Source: Pirellulaceae bacterium (GTDB lineage Bacteria > Planctomycetota > Planctomycetia > Pirellulales > Pirellulaceae). Taken from it: a stretch of DNA of 22,132 nucleotides. Every line of letters begins with the position of its first letter. Within the stretch, counting starts at the first letter, position 1. The stretch covers positions 1 to 22,132 of the forward strand of contig JAKVBZ010000088.1 of assembly GCA_022448645.1 (NCBI GenBank), in the 5' to 3' direction. The translations under genes and the position numbers were made by a program. Under the pieces are notes generated by a model that worked only from the letters and a program-made list of their open reading frames with translations, was not told where the DNA came from and searched no databases. Positions 1 to 8,221 of this stretch are shown piece after piece.

Positions 1-1
1 C

Positions 2-631
2 CTTTTCGTCCTCCAAGGGCATATGTTGTTCGGCTTGCATAGCCAATTTTCTGGTGTGGCACAATACATTACTTTTTTGCGTAGGCCCGAAGAGCGTGTT
101 GTTTCGTTTTACTACTACGTACGTAACCATGTGGACCATCGACTGCATCGATTTGTTGAAGGCGGTAAGCTTTCGATTTATGATTTTGTAACGCAAGTGG
201 ATGATGGGGATGTTAATAATTGTCAAATACGATGGATTAGCGGAGTGGACGGTACCGAGGACGAGATGTTGGAGGGGGCATTGGCCAATATTGAAAATCA
301 TTTTTCCTTTGTGGGTGTCTTAGAACGTTTTGACGAATCCCTGGTCGTGTTGCAGCAGTTAAATGATTGGAGTGTTCCGTATTATTGGAAGCAAAACGTG
401 ACTCGTCGGAGACCGGTCCAGGATGTCCTTGACACACGTACGATCGAAGCGATTCGCGAACGGAATGTTGGGGACGAACAATTGTATGAAAAGATGTTGG
501 TTCGACTGAATGATCAACTGTCGTCGATTGAAGATTGGGAATCCAAGCTGAAGAGGCTGCAAAGAGTGAACGCCTGGGTGCAAACGCCAGGTTTGCGGCG
601 CGTTGCTCGGTGGGTAAGTGGTGCTTGGTGA
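2..631 (+). CDS. sulfotransferase family protein (5' truncated by window edge)
   Basis: The reading frame is open from the first bases of the window, and the residues before the first Met (LFVLQGH) continue into LFGLH. That matches the strand before the central helix in membrane-type sulfotransferases, so the true start lies upstream. The best motif is FLRRPEERVVSFYYYVRN (about residues 25-42), which fits the 3'-phosphate-binding strand-helix of PAPS-dependent sulfotransferases (pattern RxPxxRxxSxYxY). The 5'-phosphosulfate-binding loop would lie before the window. The later FSFVGVLERFDESLVVL stretch is also typical of the family, where a 'GL.ERFDES' segment precedes the C-terminal helices. 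The C-terminus is basic. The acceptor cannot be told from the sequence; surface polysaccharide or a secreted glycan is an inference. It converges on the kinase gene with an 84-bp gap. The family call is fairly sure, the substrate unknown. Confidence 0.8.
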   Translation, partial: LFVLQGHMLFGLHSQFSGVAQYITFLRRPEERVVSFYYYVRNHVDHRLHRFVEGGKLSIYDFVTQVDDGDVNNCQIRWISGVDGTEDEMLEGALANIENHFSFVGVLERFDESLVVLQQLNDWSVPYYWKQNVTRRRPVQDVLDTRTIEAIRERNVGDEQLYEKMLVRLNDQLSSIEDWESKLKRLQRVNAWVQTPGLRRVARWVSGAW

Positions 632-655
632 ATGGGAGAGATTGTTTAGGTTTTC

Positions 656-689
656 GAACGCCAACTGACGGAGGGTGTGTGGGGCGTTC
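656..689. terminator. inverted repeat between convergent genes, candidate bidirectional terminator
   Basis: A perfect 7-bp inverted repeat, GAACGCC (656-662) and GGCGTTC (683-689), flanks a 20-nt loop in the gap between the convergent sulfotransferase and kinase genes. TTTT lies just outside the left arm, which would follow the stem as A residues for minus-strand transcripts. No U-tract follows on either strand, so an intrinsic terminator is only a possibility. Confidence 0.3.
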
Positions 690-715
690 TGGTACCAAAT
701 GGCTGCGAAATCGGG

Positions 716-1633
716 CTAGGCGGCGTGGTCGCGAAGCGTTTCTATCTCTAGAGCGACCAAAGTTCGAACAACATCGTTTACCGAATGGGGACGACGTGCG
801 GGGTCTTTTGCCAGTAGATGATGGACGAGCGTAGAGACACCTTGTGAGAGCGAGGGCATCAGACGCCGCAAGTCTGGGGGGGGCTTCCGTCGGTGTGCAT
901 CGATCACGTCACCAGGAGAGCTACCATCGAAAGGAACCGTTCCGGTAAGGCATTCGAACAGCACAACGCCAATACTGTAGAGGTCACTTTGAATCTGGTG
1001 AGCGAAACGAGAGAAAATACGTTCTGGGGCGGTGTAACGCAATGTGCCTAGAAAAGGAGTGTCGATCAGGTGACTTTGACCATCGATTGGCTCAGCGGCT
1101 CCCATATCAATAAGCGTGACATGCCCTGACGGGGAAACAACGATGTTGTCTGGTTTTACATCGCCGTGTAGCCAGCCAGCTTGGTGCAATGTTTGGAGCG
1201 CGTCACAGCTCTGTCGAACTATCCATAGTGCCGTCGTGGTGGAAATGGGGTGACCGTTTTTCAGGCGGCGTGACAAGGTGGTACCGGGTAACTTTGGGTA
1301 GACCAGGAAGTAGGGGGGCTTGCTGAGTTGGGCATTAACAATAGGGACCAGATGCGGCCCGTGAAGGCGACTCCCAATGGCGGCCTCACGGCGCAGGGAC
1401 GAAATAAGAATCTGATTGGTGCGATGTTCGGCCCTCAGGACTTTGACGACATAGTCAAGGTGTTTGCCTGATGGTTGTGTCGCAGGACGAGCTGCGAATA
1501 GTTGGTGCCAAACGTTTTCTTGCAGGAGCTGTTCGCATACCCAACCTCCCATGCGTAGAACGGGAGTAGGCAAATTCGCGAGTCGTAACCGACGTGCCCG
1601 GGAATTGGATGGGAAGGTACGTGTGGTGGCCAT
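716..1633 (-). CDS. Ser/Thr protein kinase, Hanks type, non-RD, soluble
   Basis: A protein kinase of 305 residues from the chosen start. Visible elements are VVKVL with the ATP-anchoring Lys64, the alpha-C glutamate in RREAAIG (Glu83), the catalytic loop HGDVKPDN (156-163; Asp158, Lys160, Asn163), DMG in place of DFG (Asp176), and APE (202-204). The glycine-rich loop is degenerate: LLQENVWHQLFAA lacks GxGxxG. The catalytic loop has HGD instead of HRD, so this is a non-RD kinase not expected to need activation-loop phosphorylation. No transmembrane segment or sensor domain is seen. The frame stays open to an ATG at 1825 (64 more residues), but that stretch is basic, unlike the family, and would leave only 19 bp to the divergent binding-protein gene and cover its likely promoter. 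A Met at 1702 is another option. The substrate is unknown. Confidence 0.8.
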   Translation of the reverse strand: MATTRTFPSNSRARRLRLANLPTPVLRMGGWVCEQLLQENVWHQLFAARPATQPSGKHLDYVVKVLRAEHRTNQILISSLRREAAIGSRLHGPHLVPIVNAQLSKPPYFLVYPKLPGTTLSRRLKNGHPISTTTALWIVRQSCDALQTLHQAGWLHGDVKPDNIVVSPSGHVTLIDMGAAEPIDGQSHLIDTPFLGTLRYTAPERIFSRFAHQIQSDLYSIGVVLFECLTGTVPFDGSSPGDVIDAHRRKPPPDLRRLMPSLSQGVSTLVHHLLAKDPARRPHSVNDVVRTLVALEIETLRDHAA

Positions 1634-1777
1634 GACAGCAATGAGGAATCGCTTTGACAGCTGGCAGGATTGCCGGTGGGGAAAAGGAAGGTGGGATATC
1701 ATTGATGATCGGCCGTTTCGCGGTTTCGTCTGGACGTAAACTGAGAAACGTTGTGACCGCCGACGGGTGCCAACTCC

Positions 1778-1806
1778 TTGTTGGCCAAACCTGGGCCGAT
1801 TAAAAT
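1778..1806 (+). promoter_or_regulatory. candidate sigma-70 promoter for the sugar ABC transporter operon
   Basis: TTGTTG (1778-1783) and TAAAAT (1801-1806) are separated by 17 bp. The -10 matches 5 of 6 consensus bases and the -35 matches 3 of 6. Transcription would begin near 1812, giving a leader of about 33 nt before the ATG at 1845. It was found by eye and is unproven. Confidence 0.35.
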
Positions 1807-1844
1807 CAAACGTTTTACTATTCATTCATATCGCAAAAGGCGGA

Positions 1845-3002
1845 ATGGCGATGAAATCAGACTTAACGTGTGCAGGTGTAAATTGTGGTCTGGAGCGGAT
1901 CGCGAGTTTGTGGACATGGTTGTTGTTTTTCGCTTTGTTAGGGTGTGAACCGACTTCGTCGGGGCCCAGCAATACAACTTTGAGTGACGGCGAAACAAAA
2001 CGGTTGATTCTGCTAACCAATGGCGACGACCCATTCTGGGATGCGATGCGCACGGGGATGAATCAGGCAGCGGAGGACTTGAAGTTAGCAGACGCAAACT
2101 TGGCGGTCTTTTTGGATAAGGGTGACTTTTCCGATGAAGCCCAGATCAGCAAGCTGTCACAGTACGCGACGCAGTCTGACATTGCTGCCGTGGCGATCTC
2201 GCCAGTGGACCCCGCCAGTCGTGGCATTGCAGATGCGATGCGTGATTTGAGAGAAAAGGGAGTTCACGTATTGTGTATTGATTCTGACATGGATGTGAAC
2301 CGCAACCGTGACACACGTTTTGCCTACTTAGGTACGAATAATATCACGGGTGGCATGGAATTGGGACGAGCAGCGAAAGGTTATCGACCGGAAGGCGGAG
2401 TATACGCCACGTTCGTTGGTTTAAAGGCGGTAGCCAACGCGCAGGAGCGCATCAGTGGTTTTGCCCAAGGCGCTGGTGAGACTTTTCGCGAAGTGGACAG
2501 CTTGGCCGATCAAGGGGACGAAAATATTGCCCAGGAGAACGTGAAGGCGGCGTTGAATAATCACTCAGACATCAATACTTTGGTGGGGATTTGGGCTTAC
2601 AATGCTCACGCCATTGTGGAAGTTGTCAAGGATCGACAGTTGCGTGACAAAACAACCATCGTCGTGTTTGACGCCGCGCCGCTGGCACTGAAGGACATGC
2701 CCGAAGGTTATATCGATGCCATGGTGGTGCAGAACCCCTATCAGATGGGATACCTAGGGACAACGTTAATGAAAGCATTGGTTGAAGGCGACCACGCAGT
2801 CATCCAAGAGATGTATCCCGAGTATGACGAAGCGACGGGTGAGATCCCAGCTGGTGGAGACATCTACACGACCGAATTACGAGTGGTCGTGCCCGACGAT
2901 TCGTCGCCCTTAAAAGCCGAGATGTTTGAATCGGATACCAAGTTTTTTACTTTTGATGAGTTCTCTAAATGGCTGGCTGAACGCAAGCTGAGTGGTTCTT
3001 GA
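1845..3002 (+). CDS. sugar ABC transporter substrate-binding lipoprotein
   Basis: A 385-residue periplasmic sugar-binding protein of the ribose/galactose type (Peripla_BP_4 fold). The N-terminus has a hydrophobic segment at about 22-33 ending in the lipobox LLGC (Cys34), so the protein is probably a lipid-anchored lipoprotein. The mature part begins with a low-complexity Ser/Thr linker, then the beta strand RLILLTNGDDPFWDAMRTG, which is the typical first strand and helix of these proteins. Later come VAISPVDPAS, LCIDSDM, FAYLGTNN and TTIVVFDAAP, all family-like. The start at 1845 follows AAAAGGCGGA; the longer frame from 1767 would carry an unlikely extension, and 1851 is also possible. The gene leads the importer operon with permease and ATPase downstream. 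The sugar cannot be deduced. Confidence 0.9.
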   Translation: MAMKSDLTCAGVNCGLERIASLWTWLLFFALLGCEPTSSGPSNTTLSDGETKRLILLTNGDDPFWDAMRTGMNQAAEDLKLADANLAVFLDKGDFSDEAQISKLSQYATQSDIAAVAISPVDPASRGIADAMRDLREKGVHVLCIDSDMDVNRNRDTRFAYLGTNNITGGMELGRAAKGYRPEGGVYATFVGLKAVANAQERISGFAQGAGETFREVDSLADQGDENIAQENVKAALNNHSDINTLVGIWAYNAHAIVEVVKDRQLRDKTTIVVFDAAPLALKDMPEGYIDAMVVQNPYQMGYLGTTLMKALVEGDHAVIQEMYPEYDEATGEIPAGGDIYTTELRVVVPDDSSPLKAEMFESDTKFFTFDEFSKWLAERKLSGS

Positions 3003-3042
3003 CGCTCGTTGACCAAACGATCTTGATGATAGGCAATGGTGA

Positions 3043-4263
3043 ATGGTAGGCAACGATACGGGAACATCGTCGATGCGAATGTCCGGCCAGTTTCGCAACG
3101 AACTTGGATTATTGGTTGCGATCATCGCTGTGATTCTGGTCACACTGCTGTTTAATCAGGACTACCTGAAAGACCCTGCCCGTAACGCTAAGGACATATT
3201 GCACCAGACGGCGTTGCTCGGGATTTTTTCGTTGGGCGCTGCCATCGTGATCATTTCTGGTGGAATCGACTTGTCGAGTGGATCCGCTATCGTATTTTCT
3301 GGCTCGATTTGCTCGCTGGTGATGCTTGTCATGGCGCCGGTCAACGAAAGTGGGTTGCGAGACGCTACGGATGTCGGTTTGGGAGTGGTCGTGTTGGCCA
3401 TTGTGGTAACGATTGGTGTGGGGGGCATGATCGGCACGTTTCATGCTTGGTTGATCACAGTCGTAAATTTGCCTCCGTTTGTGGCCACGTTAGCTTCGTT
3501 GGTTGGTCTTCGAAGTTTGGCGAAGATCTTGAATCAAGCTGTTACGGCACAATTGGGAAATCAGCAGACGAAAGTGCGTGCTGACGACCAGACGTTTGCC
3601 TTGCTCAAGGAATGGTGGGTTGCTTTGTTGGTGTTTCTGGTCGTGGGTGGCTTGTGTTGGTTACTCATGAATCGCACTGTTATTGGTCGTCATATCTATG
3701 CCATGGGTGGCAATGAAGAAGCGGCTCGTCTAAGTGGAATCCGGACAGACCGTTTGAAGTGGTTGACCTATTCGATTGGTGGCATGACTTCGGCATTGGC
3801 CGGTATCTTGTACGTCGCCAAAGTGGGGGCGGCGAACCCGTCTACATTGGCGGTGGGGTATGAATTGAATGCAATTGCGGCAGCAGTCGTAGGTGGTTGT
3901 AGTCTGCAGGGTGGCGTCGGATTGGTTCCCGGCGTGATGTTGGGAGTTTTGTTTTTGCGTGTGGTCATTGACTCGATTGCCAAAGTGGTGCGGGCGGGAT
4001 CAGACGACTATCAAGGTGTGATTGTCGGGTTCCTGGTAGTTTTGGCCGTTGCCTTCAACGAGCTGCGACGTCAGGCGGGTGGAACCCGCAAACAGTTTTT
4101 ACCAGGCGGCATTGGATTGGCCACGGTTCCCATTTTAGCATTCCTCGTAGCGGCTATCCTGTACGTGCTGAATGGCCCGATTTTTGGAGCATCTGGCGGA
4201 GGGGTCACGTTGGTGGCATTGCTGGCGCTGAAATACACGGAGTCATCCCGTGGGCGAACCTGA
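3043..4263 (+). CDS. sugar ABC transporter permease (RbsC-like)
   Basis: A polytopic inner-membrane permease of 406 residues in the BPD_transp_2 family that moves sugars through ribose-type importers. Hydrophobic helices run along the chain from about residue 21. Family signatures are GGIDLSSGS (73-81; consensus GGIDLSVGS), IGRHIYAMGGNEEAARLSGI, GGMTSALAGILY, and GGCSLQGGVGLVPGVMLGVL. The C-terminus carries two further hydrophobic stretches (about 357-400), making it longer than the usual 320-340 residues of RbsC. It sits 40 bp after the binding-protein gene, and its 3' end overlaps the ATPase gene by 14 nt. The start at 3043 has only a weak AGG upstream; Met at 3073 is an alternative. Confidence 0.92.
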   Translation: MVGNDTGTSSMRMSGQFRNELGLLVAIIAVILVTLLFNQDYLKDPARNAKDILHQTALLGIFSLGAAIVIISGGIDLSSGSAIVFSGSICSLVMLVMAPVNESGLRDATDVGLGVVVLAIVVTIGVGGMIGTFHAWLITVVNLPPFVATLASLVGLRSLAKILNQAVTAQLGNQQTKVRADDQTFALLKEWWVALLVFLVVGGLCWLLMNRTVIGRHIYAMGGNEEAARLSGIRTDRLKWLTYSIGGMTSALAGILYVAKVGAANPSTLAVGYELNAIAAAVVGGCSLQGGVGLVPGVMLGVLFLRVVIDSIAKVVRAGSDDYQGVIVGFLVVLAVAFNELRRQAGGTRKQFLPGGIGLATVPILAFLVAAILYVLNGPIFGASGGGVTLVALLALKYTESSRGRT

Positions 4264-5791
4264 AAATATCATTGAATTTCGCAACGTGACCAAAAACTAT
4301 CCGGGTGTGGTCGCATTGTCGGATGTGTCACTTGGCGTGCGTCGAGGTGAACTTCTGTCGATTTGTGGTGAAAACGGGGCCGGTAAGAGTACGCTTGTCA
4401 AGATACTTTCCGGTGTGATCACAGAATACGAGGGTGATCTTCTATTGTTGGGTCAACCGGTTCGATTTCGCGGTACTCGCGACGCCGAATTAGCGGGGGT
4501 CAGTATCATCCACCAAGAGTTGAACCTGGTGGAGGAGCTGACGGCGGCAGCAAATGTTTTCTTAGGACGCGAAATGCGGTCGTCATGGGGATGGATTGAC
4601 GACCGTGAGATGGAAAGCCTGACCACCACGCTGTTCGAAGAGCTCGACTGTCACATCGATCCACGGCAGCCGGCGGGGGCACTGCGAGTTGGTGATCAAC
4701 AGCTAATCGAGATTGCCAAAGCAATTTCTCTGGAAACAGAGATTCTGGTGATGGATGAGCCAACGAGCGCACTGACGGAGGTAGAAGTCCAACGTTTGTA
4801 CAGCGTTATCGAACGATTGCGAGGCAAGGGTGTCACGATTATGTATATTTCGCACAAGATGGACGAGATTTTTCGGTTGTCCGACAGAATCTGTGTCTTG
4901 CGAGATGGGGAACTTGTCGCGACACGTGACCGTACAGAAACCAATCCGCGTGAAGTGACAAACCTCATGGTGGGTCGTGAGATCGAGTCAATTGATTTCG
5001 GAAGTGCACGCACGCCTGGCGCCGAGGTGCTCTCTGTGGAAAAGCTTTCACTTCCTTGGCCAGGCCATGCGCGGAAATGGCGACTTCTGGACATTTCGTT
5101 CTCGTTGCGTGCCGGAGAAATTCTTGGCATTGCGGGGTTAATGGGGGCAGGCAGGACTGAGCTACTGGAATGCCTGTTCGGCGCGAGCCCCGAAACGCCT
5201 GAGGGACGTATTCAATTAGCTGGAGAAGAAGTCAAGTTCCGGCATCCTGCTGAAGCCCGACGCGCTGGTGTGGCTTTCGTGACAGAAGATCGAAAACGGC
5301 TAGGTCTGTTTCAGCAGATGACGGTACGTGAAAACGTCTCGGTGTGCTCCTTGATTGAAATGGTTCAGGCGGGCATTATCTGTCAGCGTGAGGAACTGCA
5401 ACGCACCACCGGCGTCTTGGAGCAATTGTCCGTAAAGACTGCAGGGACGGAAGCCGCTATTACCAGTCTAAGTGGCGGAAACCAACAAAAAACGATTATT
5501 GGAAGATGGTTATTGACGAAGCCCCGGGTGTTGTTGTTGGATGATCCGACGCGTGGAGTAGACGTGGGTGCCAAGGCGGAACTCTATGGTTTGATGGACG
5601 AATTGTGTCGCGAGGGAATCGGTGTCATTCTGACATCCAGTGAGCTTCCGGAGCTATTGACGGTTTGCGACCGAATTTTGGTATTGAGCGAAGGTTGTTT
5701 GACAGCGGAGTTCTTACGTGCAGACGCAACAGAGGAACGCATTATGGAGGCAGCGACGCGTGGTTTTCAACAGCCGGAGGATCAAGATTAG
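4250..5791 (+). CDS. sugar ABC transporter ATP-binding protein with two nucleotide-binding domains (RbsA-like)
   Basis: This 513-residue cytoplasmic ATPase powers the sugar importer. The first domain has Walker A GENGAGKST (40-48), a signature-like RVGDQQ (146-151), Walker B LVMDEPTSAL (167-176), and the switch His in YISHKM. The second domain has the degenerate Walker A usual for this family (GLMGAGRTE, 297-305), a full signature LSGGNQQK (407-414), and Walker B LLLDDPTRGVDVGAK. Aspartate replaces the usual catalytic glutamate in that motif, which fits an asymmetric pair with one active site. Length and order match RbsA/XylG/MglA. The start is a GTG at 4250 inside the permease gene, a 14-nt overlap that suggests translational coupling. 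Confidence 0.94.
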   Translation: MGEPENIIEFRNVTKNYPGVVALSDVSLGVRRGELLSICGENGAGKSTLVKILSGVITEYEGDLLLLGQPVRFRGTRDAELAGVSIIHQELNLVEELTAAANVFLGREMRSSWGWIDDREMESLTTTLFEELDCHIDPRQPAGALRVGDQQLIEIAKAISLETEILVMDEPTSALTEVEVQRLYSVIERLRGKGVTIMYISHKMDEIFRLSDRICVLRDGELVATRDRTETNPREVTNLMVGREIESIDFGSARTPGAEVLSVEKLSLPWPGHARKWRLLDISFSLRAGEILGIAGLMGAGRTELLECLFGASPETPEGRIQLAGEEVKFRHPAEARRAGVAFVTEDRKRLGLFQQMTVRENVSVCSLIEMVQAGIICQREELQRTTGVLEQLSVKTAGTEAAITSLSGGNQQKTIIGRWLLTKPRVLLLDDPTRGVDVGAKAELYGLMDELCREGIGVILTSSELPELLTVCDRILVLSEGCLTAEFLRADATEERIMEAATRGFQQPEDQD

Positions 5792-5851
5792 AATGACGGA
5801 GGCTCTGGCGTAACAGCGATTCGCCTTGCCGTGTTAAACAGCTTTTCTGCT

Positions 5852-8212
5852 ATGGAAAAATCGTTCTATCGTCGCTTTGGTTTGGCCATTTTGCCGGTTG
5901 TTGTGATCTGTATGCCCTTTATCGTCATGGGGGCCTACACCGGTGCCCGCAGCAACAGGAATGTCGTGGCCGATTGGCTGCCTGCTCACTTCGAGGAAAC
6001 CCGCCGATTGGAGTGGTTTAACGATCGGTTTGGCACGGCCGAAATGTTGGCCGTCAGCTGGGATGCGTGTACTCTCGACAACCACAGTGTCCGTGATTTG
6101 GCAGAGGCCCTGCGCGAACTAGAATTTCCTGGCGATGAGGCAGGTAAGTTATTTGACAATGTTTTCGCAGGTGCGGAAATGTTGGATTCACTGTCGGATG
6201 AACCTTTTAATCTGAGCCACAAGCAGGCTGTATCTCGCATGCGAGGCTGGCTGGTTGGTCCCGACGGACATACCTGTGTGGTCGCGCAGTTGTCGAAGCT
6301 TGGTGAGAATCACCGGCATGTTGCGGTGGATCGCGTTTTGGAGTTGGCTCAGGAAAAGTGTGGCGTCAAAAAAGACGCGATCCGTGTGGCCGGACCATCG
6401 TTTGACTCCGTTGCGATCGATCGTACGAGCGGTGAAACGATCCAACCGTTGAATTTTTTATGTTGGAGCATTTGCCTGGTGGTGGCGACAATGTCCTTTC
6501 GCAGCCTGCGCATCGGTGTGATGATCTTTTTGGTAGCGCTCATTTGTCAATATCTGAGCGTGGCCATTATTTATTACACCGGCACAACGATGAATTCTAT
6601 TTTGATGATGGTGCCGTCGTTGGTGTTTGTGTTGAGTGTTTCAGCGTCCGTCCATATTACCAATTATTACCGGGATGCGATCGAAGAGGATGGCGTCGCA
6701 GGCGCAGCGGGACGTGCTGTACGTGCTGGTTGGACGCCATGTTGGTTGGCAGCTGGTACTACCGCGCTGGGCATGGCGTCGTTGATGGTGAGTCGTATCG
6801 TTCCCATTCACACGTTTGGCAAGTATGCGGGAATCGGGGTACTTGCTGGTTTGGCTCTTTTGATGCTTGTTTTGCCGTCGTGGCTGGAGTGGCAGCCGAT
6901 GAAACGATGGGCGGCTCGGTCACGTCGCAAAAATTCCTTGGCGGGCGATCGGTTACTTCCAGATGGTGGTATTTGGAACAGCTGGGCGCACCGCGTGATG
7001 CGATGGCATGGATGGATCGTTGGTTTGGGATTGATGGCATTGGTTGTAGCGGGCGTGGGGGCGAGTCAGTTGGAAACGACAGTGAACTTGCACGACATGT
7101 TTCGGCCGGGTGAACGTGTCATTGAAGATTATGATTGGATGCAACGTCGTATAGGACCCATGGTACCGGTGGACGTTGTGATTCATATTCCTCCGGGGTC
7201 TGACGCACGGATACTTGATCAGATGCGACTTGTTGAACGGGTTCGCCGCGAAATAGCCGATGTGCCGTTTGTGGGTGGAACGATCACGGCAGCAACGTTC
7301 GCGCCGAAGGTCTCCGCAGGGAGGAGCGTGCGTGATGTCACGCGCCGTGTTGTCTATAACAAGAGGTTGGAAAAACACCGCTCCACGTTCGAAGACCAGG
7401 GTTATCTGTATCAGGATGAAGAAACTGGTGAAGAGCTGTGGCGCATCAGTGTGCGTGTGAAGGCAGAAACGCGGGTGGATTACGGCATTCTTTTGGATCG
7501 TCTGGAGCAACGTATCGATCCGTTTCTCGTGAAGCAGGCGAGTGAACGCCATGGGATTGCGGACGTGTCAGCCACCTTCTGCGGTGGTGTTCCGCTGGTC
7601 AACAAGGCACAAAATCAGCTTATGGCGGACTTGGTGTGGAGTTTTGCGACTGCATTTCTGCTTGTCGGAGTCACGATGGTTGTGGTGATGCGCGACCTGG
7701 TAGGAGGAATGCTGTCGATGTTGCCCAACATTATTCCCAGCGTCATGGTGTTTGGATTCATGGGGTGGTCGGATATCGTGGTAGATATTGGTGCCATGAT
7801 GACCGCCAGTGCGGCACTTGGTATTGCTGTGGATGACACCCTGCACTTCATTACTTGGTTTCGGCGAGGGATGGCGCTGGGATACAGCCGACGGACAGCG
7901 GTGCTCAATGCCTTTCAGCGTTGTGGTAGCGCCATGACACAAACTTCGATGATCTGCGGATTGGGATTATTGGCATATTCGATGAGTCCCTTCATTCCGA
8001 TTTCGCGGTTCGGTTGGATCATGTTCCTTATGTTATCTGCCGCCTTGGTGGGGGATTTGTTGTTTTTGCCCGCCATGTTGGCAGGTCCGTTGGGGCGTTT
8101 TTTTTCACCCCCAGGACATCAGCGAACTGCGGGTTCGACCAACGATCCCTTGGTGGATTCCCGACATGACGTTGGCGATGTGGTTGATCGTTTGCCAGTA
8201 CAAGGTGGATGA
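5852..8212 (+). CDS. RND superfamily exporter, MMPL/SSD type
   Basis: A 786-residue membrane exporter with the duplicated RND/MMPL layout. It has one N-terminal helix (about 10-29), a large periplasmic domain, a helix bundle starting near FLCWSICLVVATM, a second membrane helix near GWIVGLGLMALVV, another periplasmic domain, and a final bundle. The second bundle has the proton-relay motif ALGIAVDDTLHFITWFRRG, a close match to the GxxxDD region of MMPL/Patched proteins. The first bundle has SVSASVHITNYYRD in the same place, with the His but not the Asp pair. Substrates of this class are often lipids, such as hopanoids or mycobacterial glycolipids. ATG at 5852 is preferred to the in-frame GTG at 5831 because MEKSFYRRFGLAIL is a natural exporter N-terminus. 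It lies 60 bp after the ATPase and 9 bp before an acyltransferase gene, its probable partner. Confidence 0.88.
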   Translation: MEKSFYRRFGLAILPVVVICMPFIVMGAYTGARSNRNVVADWLPAHFEETRRLEWFNDRFGTAEMLAVSWDACTLDNHSVRDLAEALRELEFPGDEAGKLFDNVFAGAEMLDSLSDEPFNLSHKQAVSRMRGWLVGPDGHTCVVAQLSKLGENHRHVAVDRVLELAQEKCGVKKDAIRVAGPSFDSVAIDRTSGETIQPLNFLCWSICLVVATMSFRSLRIGVMIFLVALICQYLSVAIIYYTGTTMNSILMMVPSLVFVLSVSASVHITNYYRDAIEEDGVAGAAGRAVRAGWTPCWLAAGTTALGMASLMVSRIVPIHTFGKYAGIGVLAGLALLMLVLPSWLEWQPMKRWAARSRRKNSLAGDRLLPDGGIWNSWAHRVMRWHGWIVGLGLMALVVAGVGASQLETTVNLHDMFRPGERVIEDYDWMQRRIGPMVPVDVVIHIPPGSDARILDQMRLVERVRREIADVPFVGGTITAATFAPKVSAGRSVRDVTRRVVYNKRLEKHRSTFEDQGYLYQDEETGEELWRISVRVKAETRVDYGILLDRLEQRIDPFLVKQASERHGIADVSATFCGGVPLVNKAQNQLMADLVWSFATAFLLVGVTMVVVMRDLVGGMLSMLPNIIPSVMVFGFMGWSDIVVDIGAMMTASAALGIAVDDTLHFITWFRRGMALGYSRRTAVLNAFQRCGSAMTQTSMICGLGLLAYSMSPFIPISRFGWIMFLMLSAALVGDLLFLPAMLAGPLGRFFSPPGHQRTAGSTNDPLVDSRHDVGDVVDRLPVQGG

Positions 8213-8221
8213 GTTGCCGAC

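Noticed and set aside
237..698. 153-codon minus-strand open frame opposite the sulfotransferase gene
   Set aside because: The sulfotransferase frame has the PAPS-binding motif; the antisense frame has none and is proline/serine-rich shadow sequence.
1634..1825. 64-residue N-terminal extension of the kinase
   Set aside because: It would overlap the likely transporter promoter and leave a 19-bp divergent gap. The sequence is basic and unlike kinase N-termini. It is kept as an alternative, not the main call.
6460..7113. 217-codon plus-strand open frame inside the exporter gene
   Set aside because: It lies in another frame of the exporter gene, whose own translation has clear MMPL motifs. The translation is Cys/Trp/Arg-rich with no family features, typical of a shadow frame.
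6953..7552. 199-codon minus-strand open frame opposite the exporter gene
   Set aside because: His/Thr/Arg-rich antisense translation with no domain, no SD and full overlap with a convincing gene.
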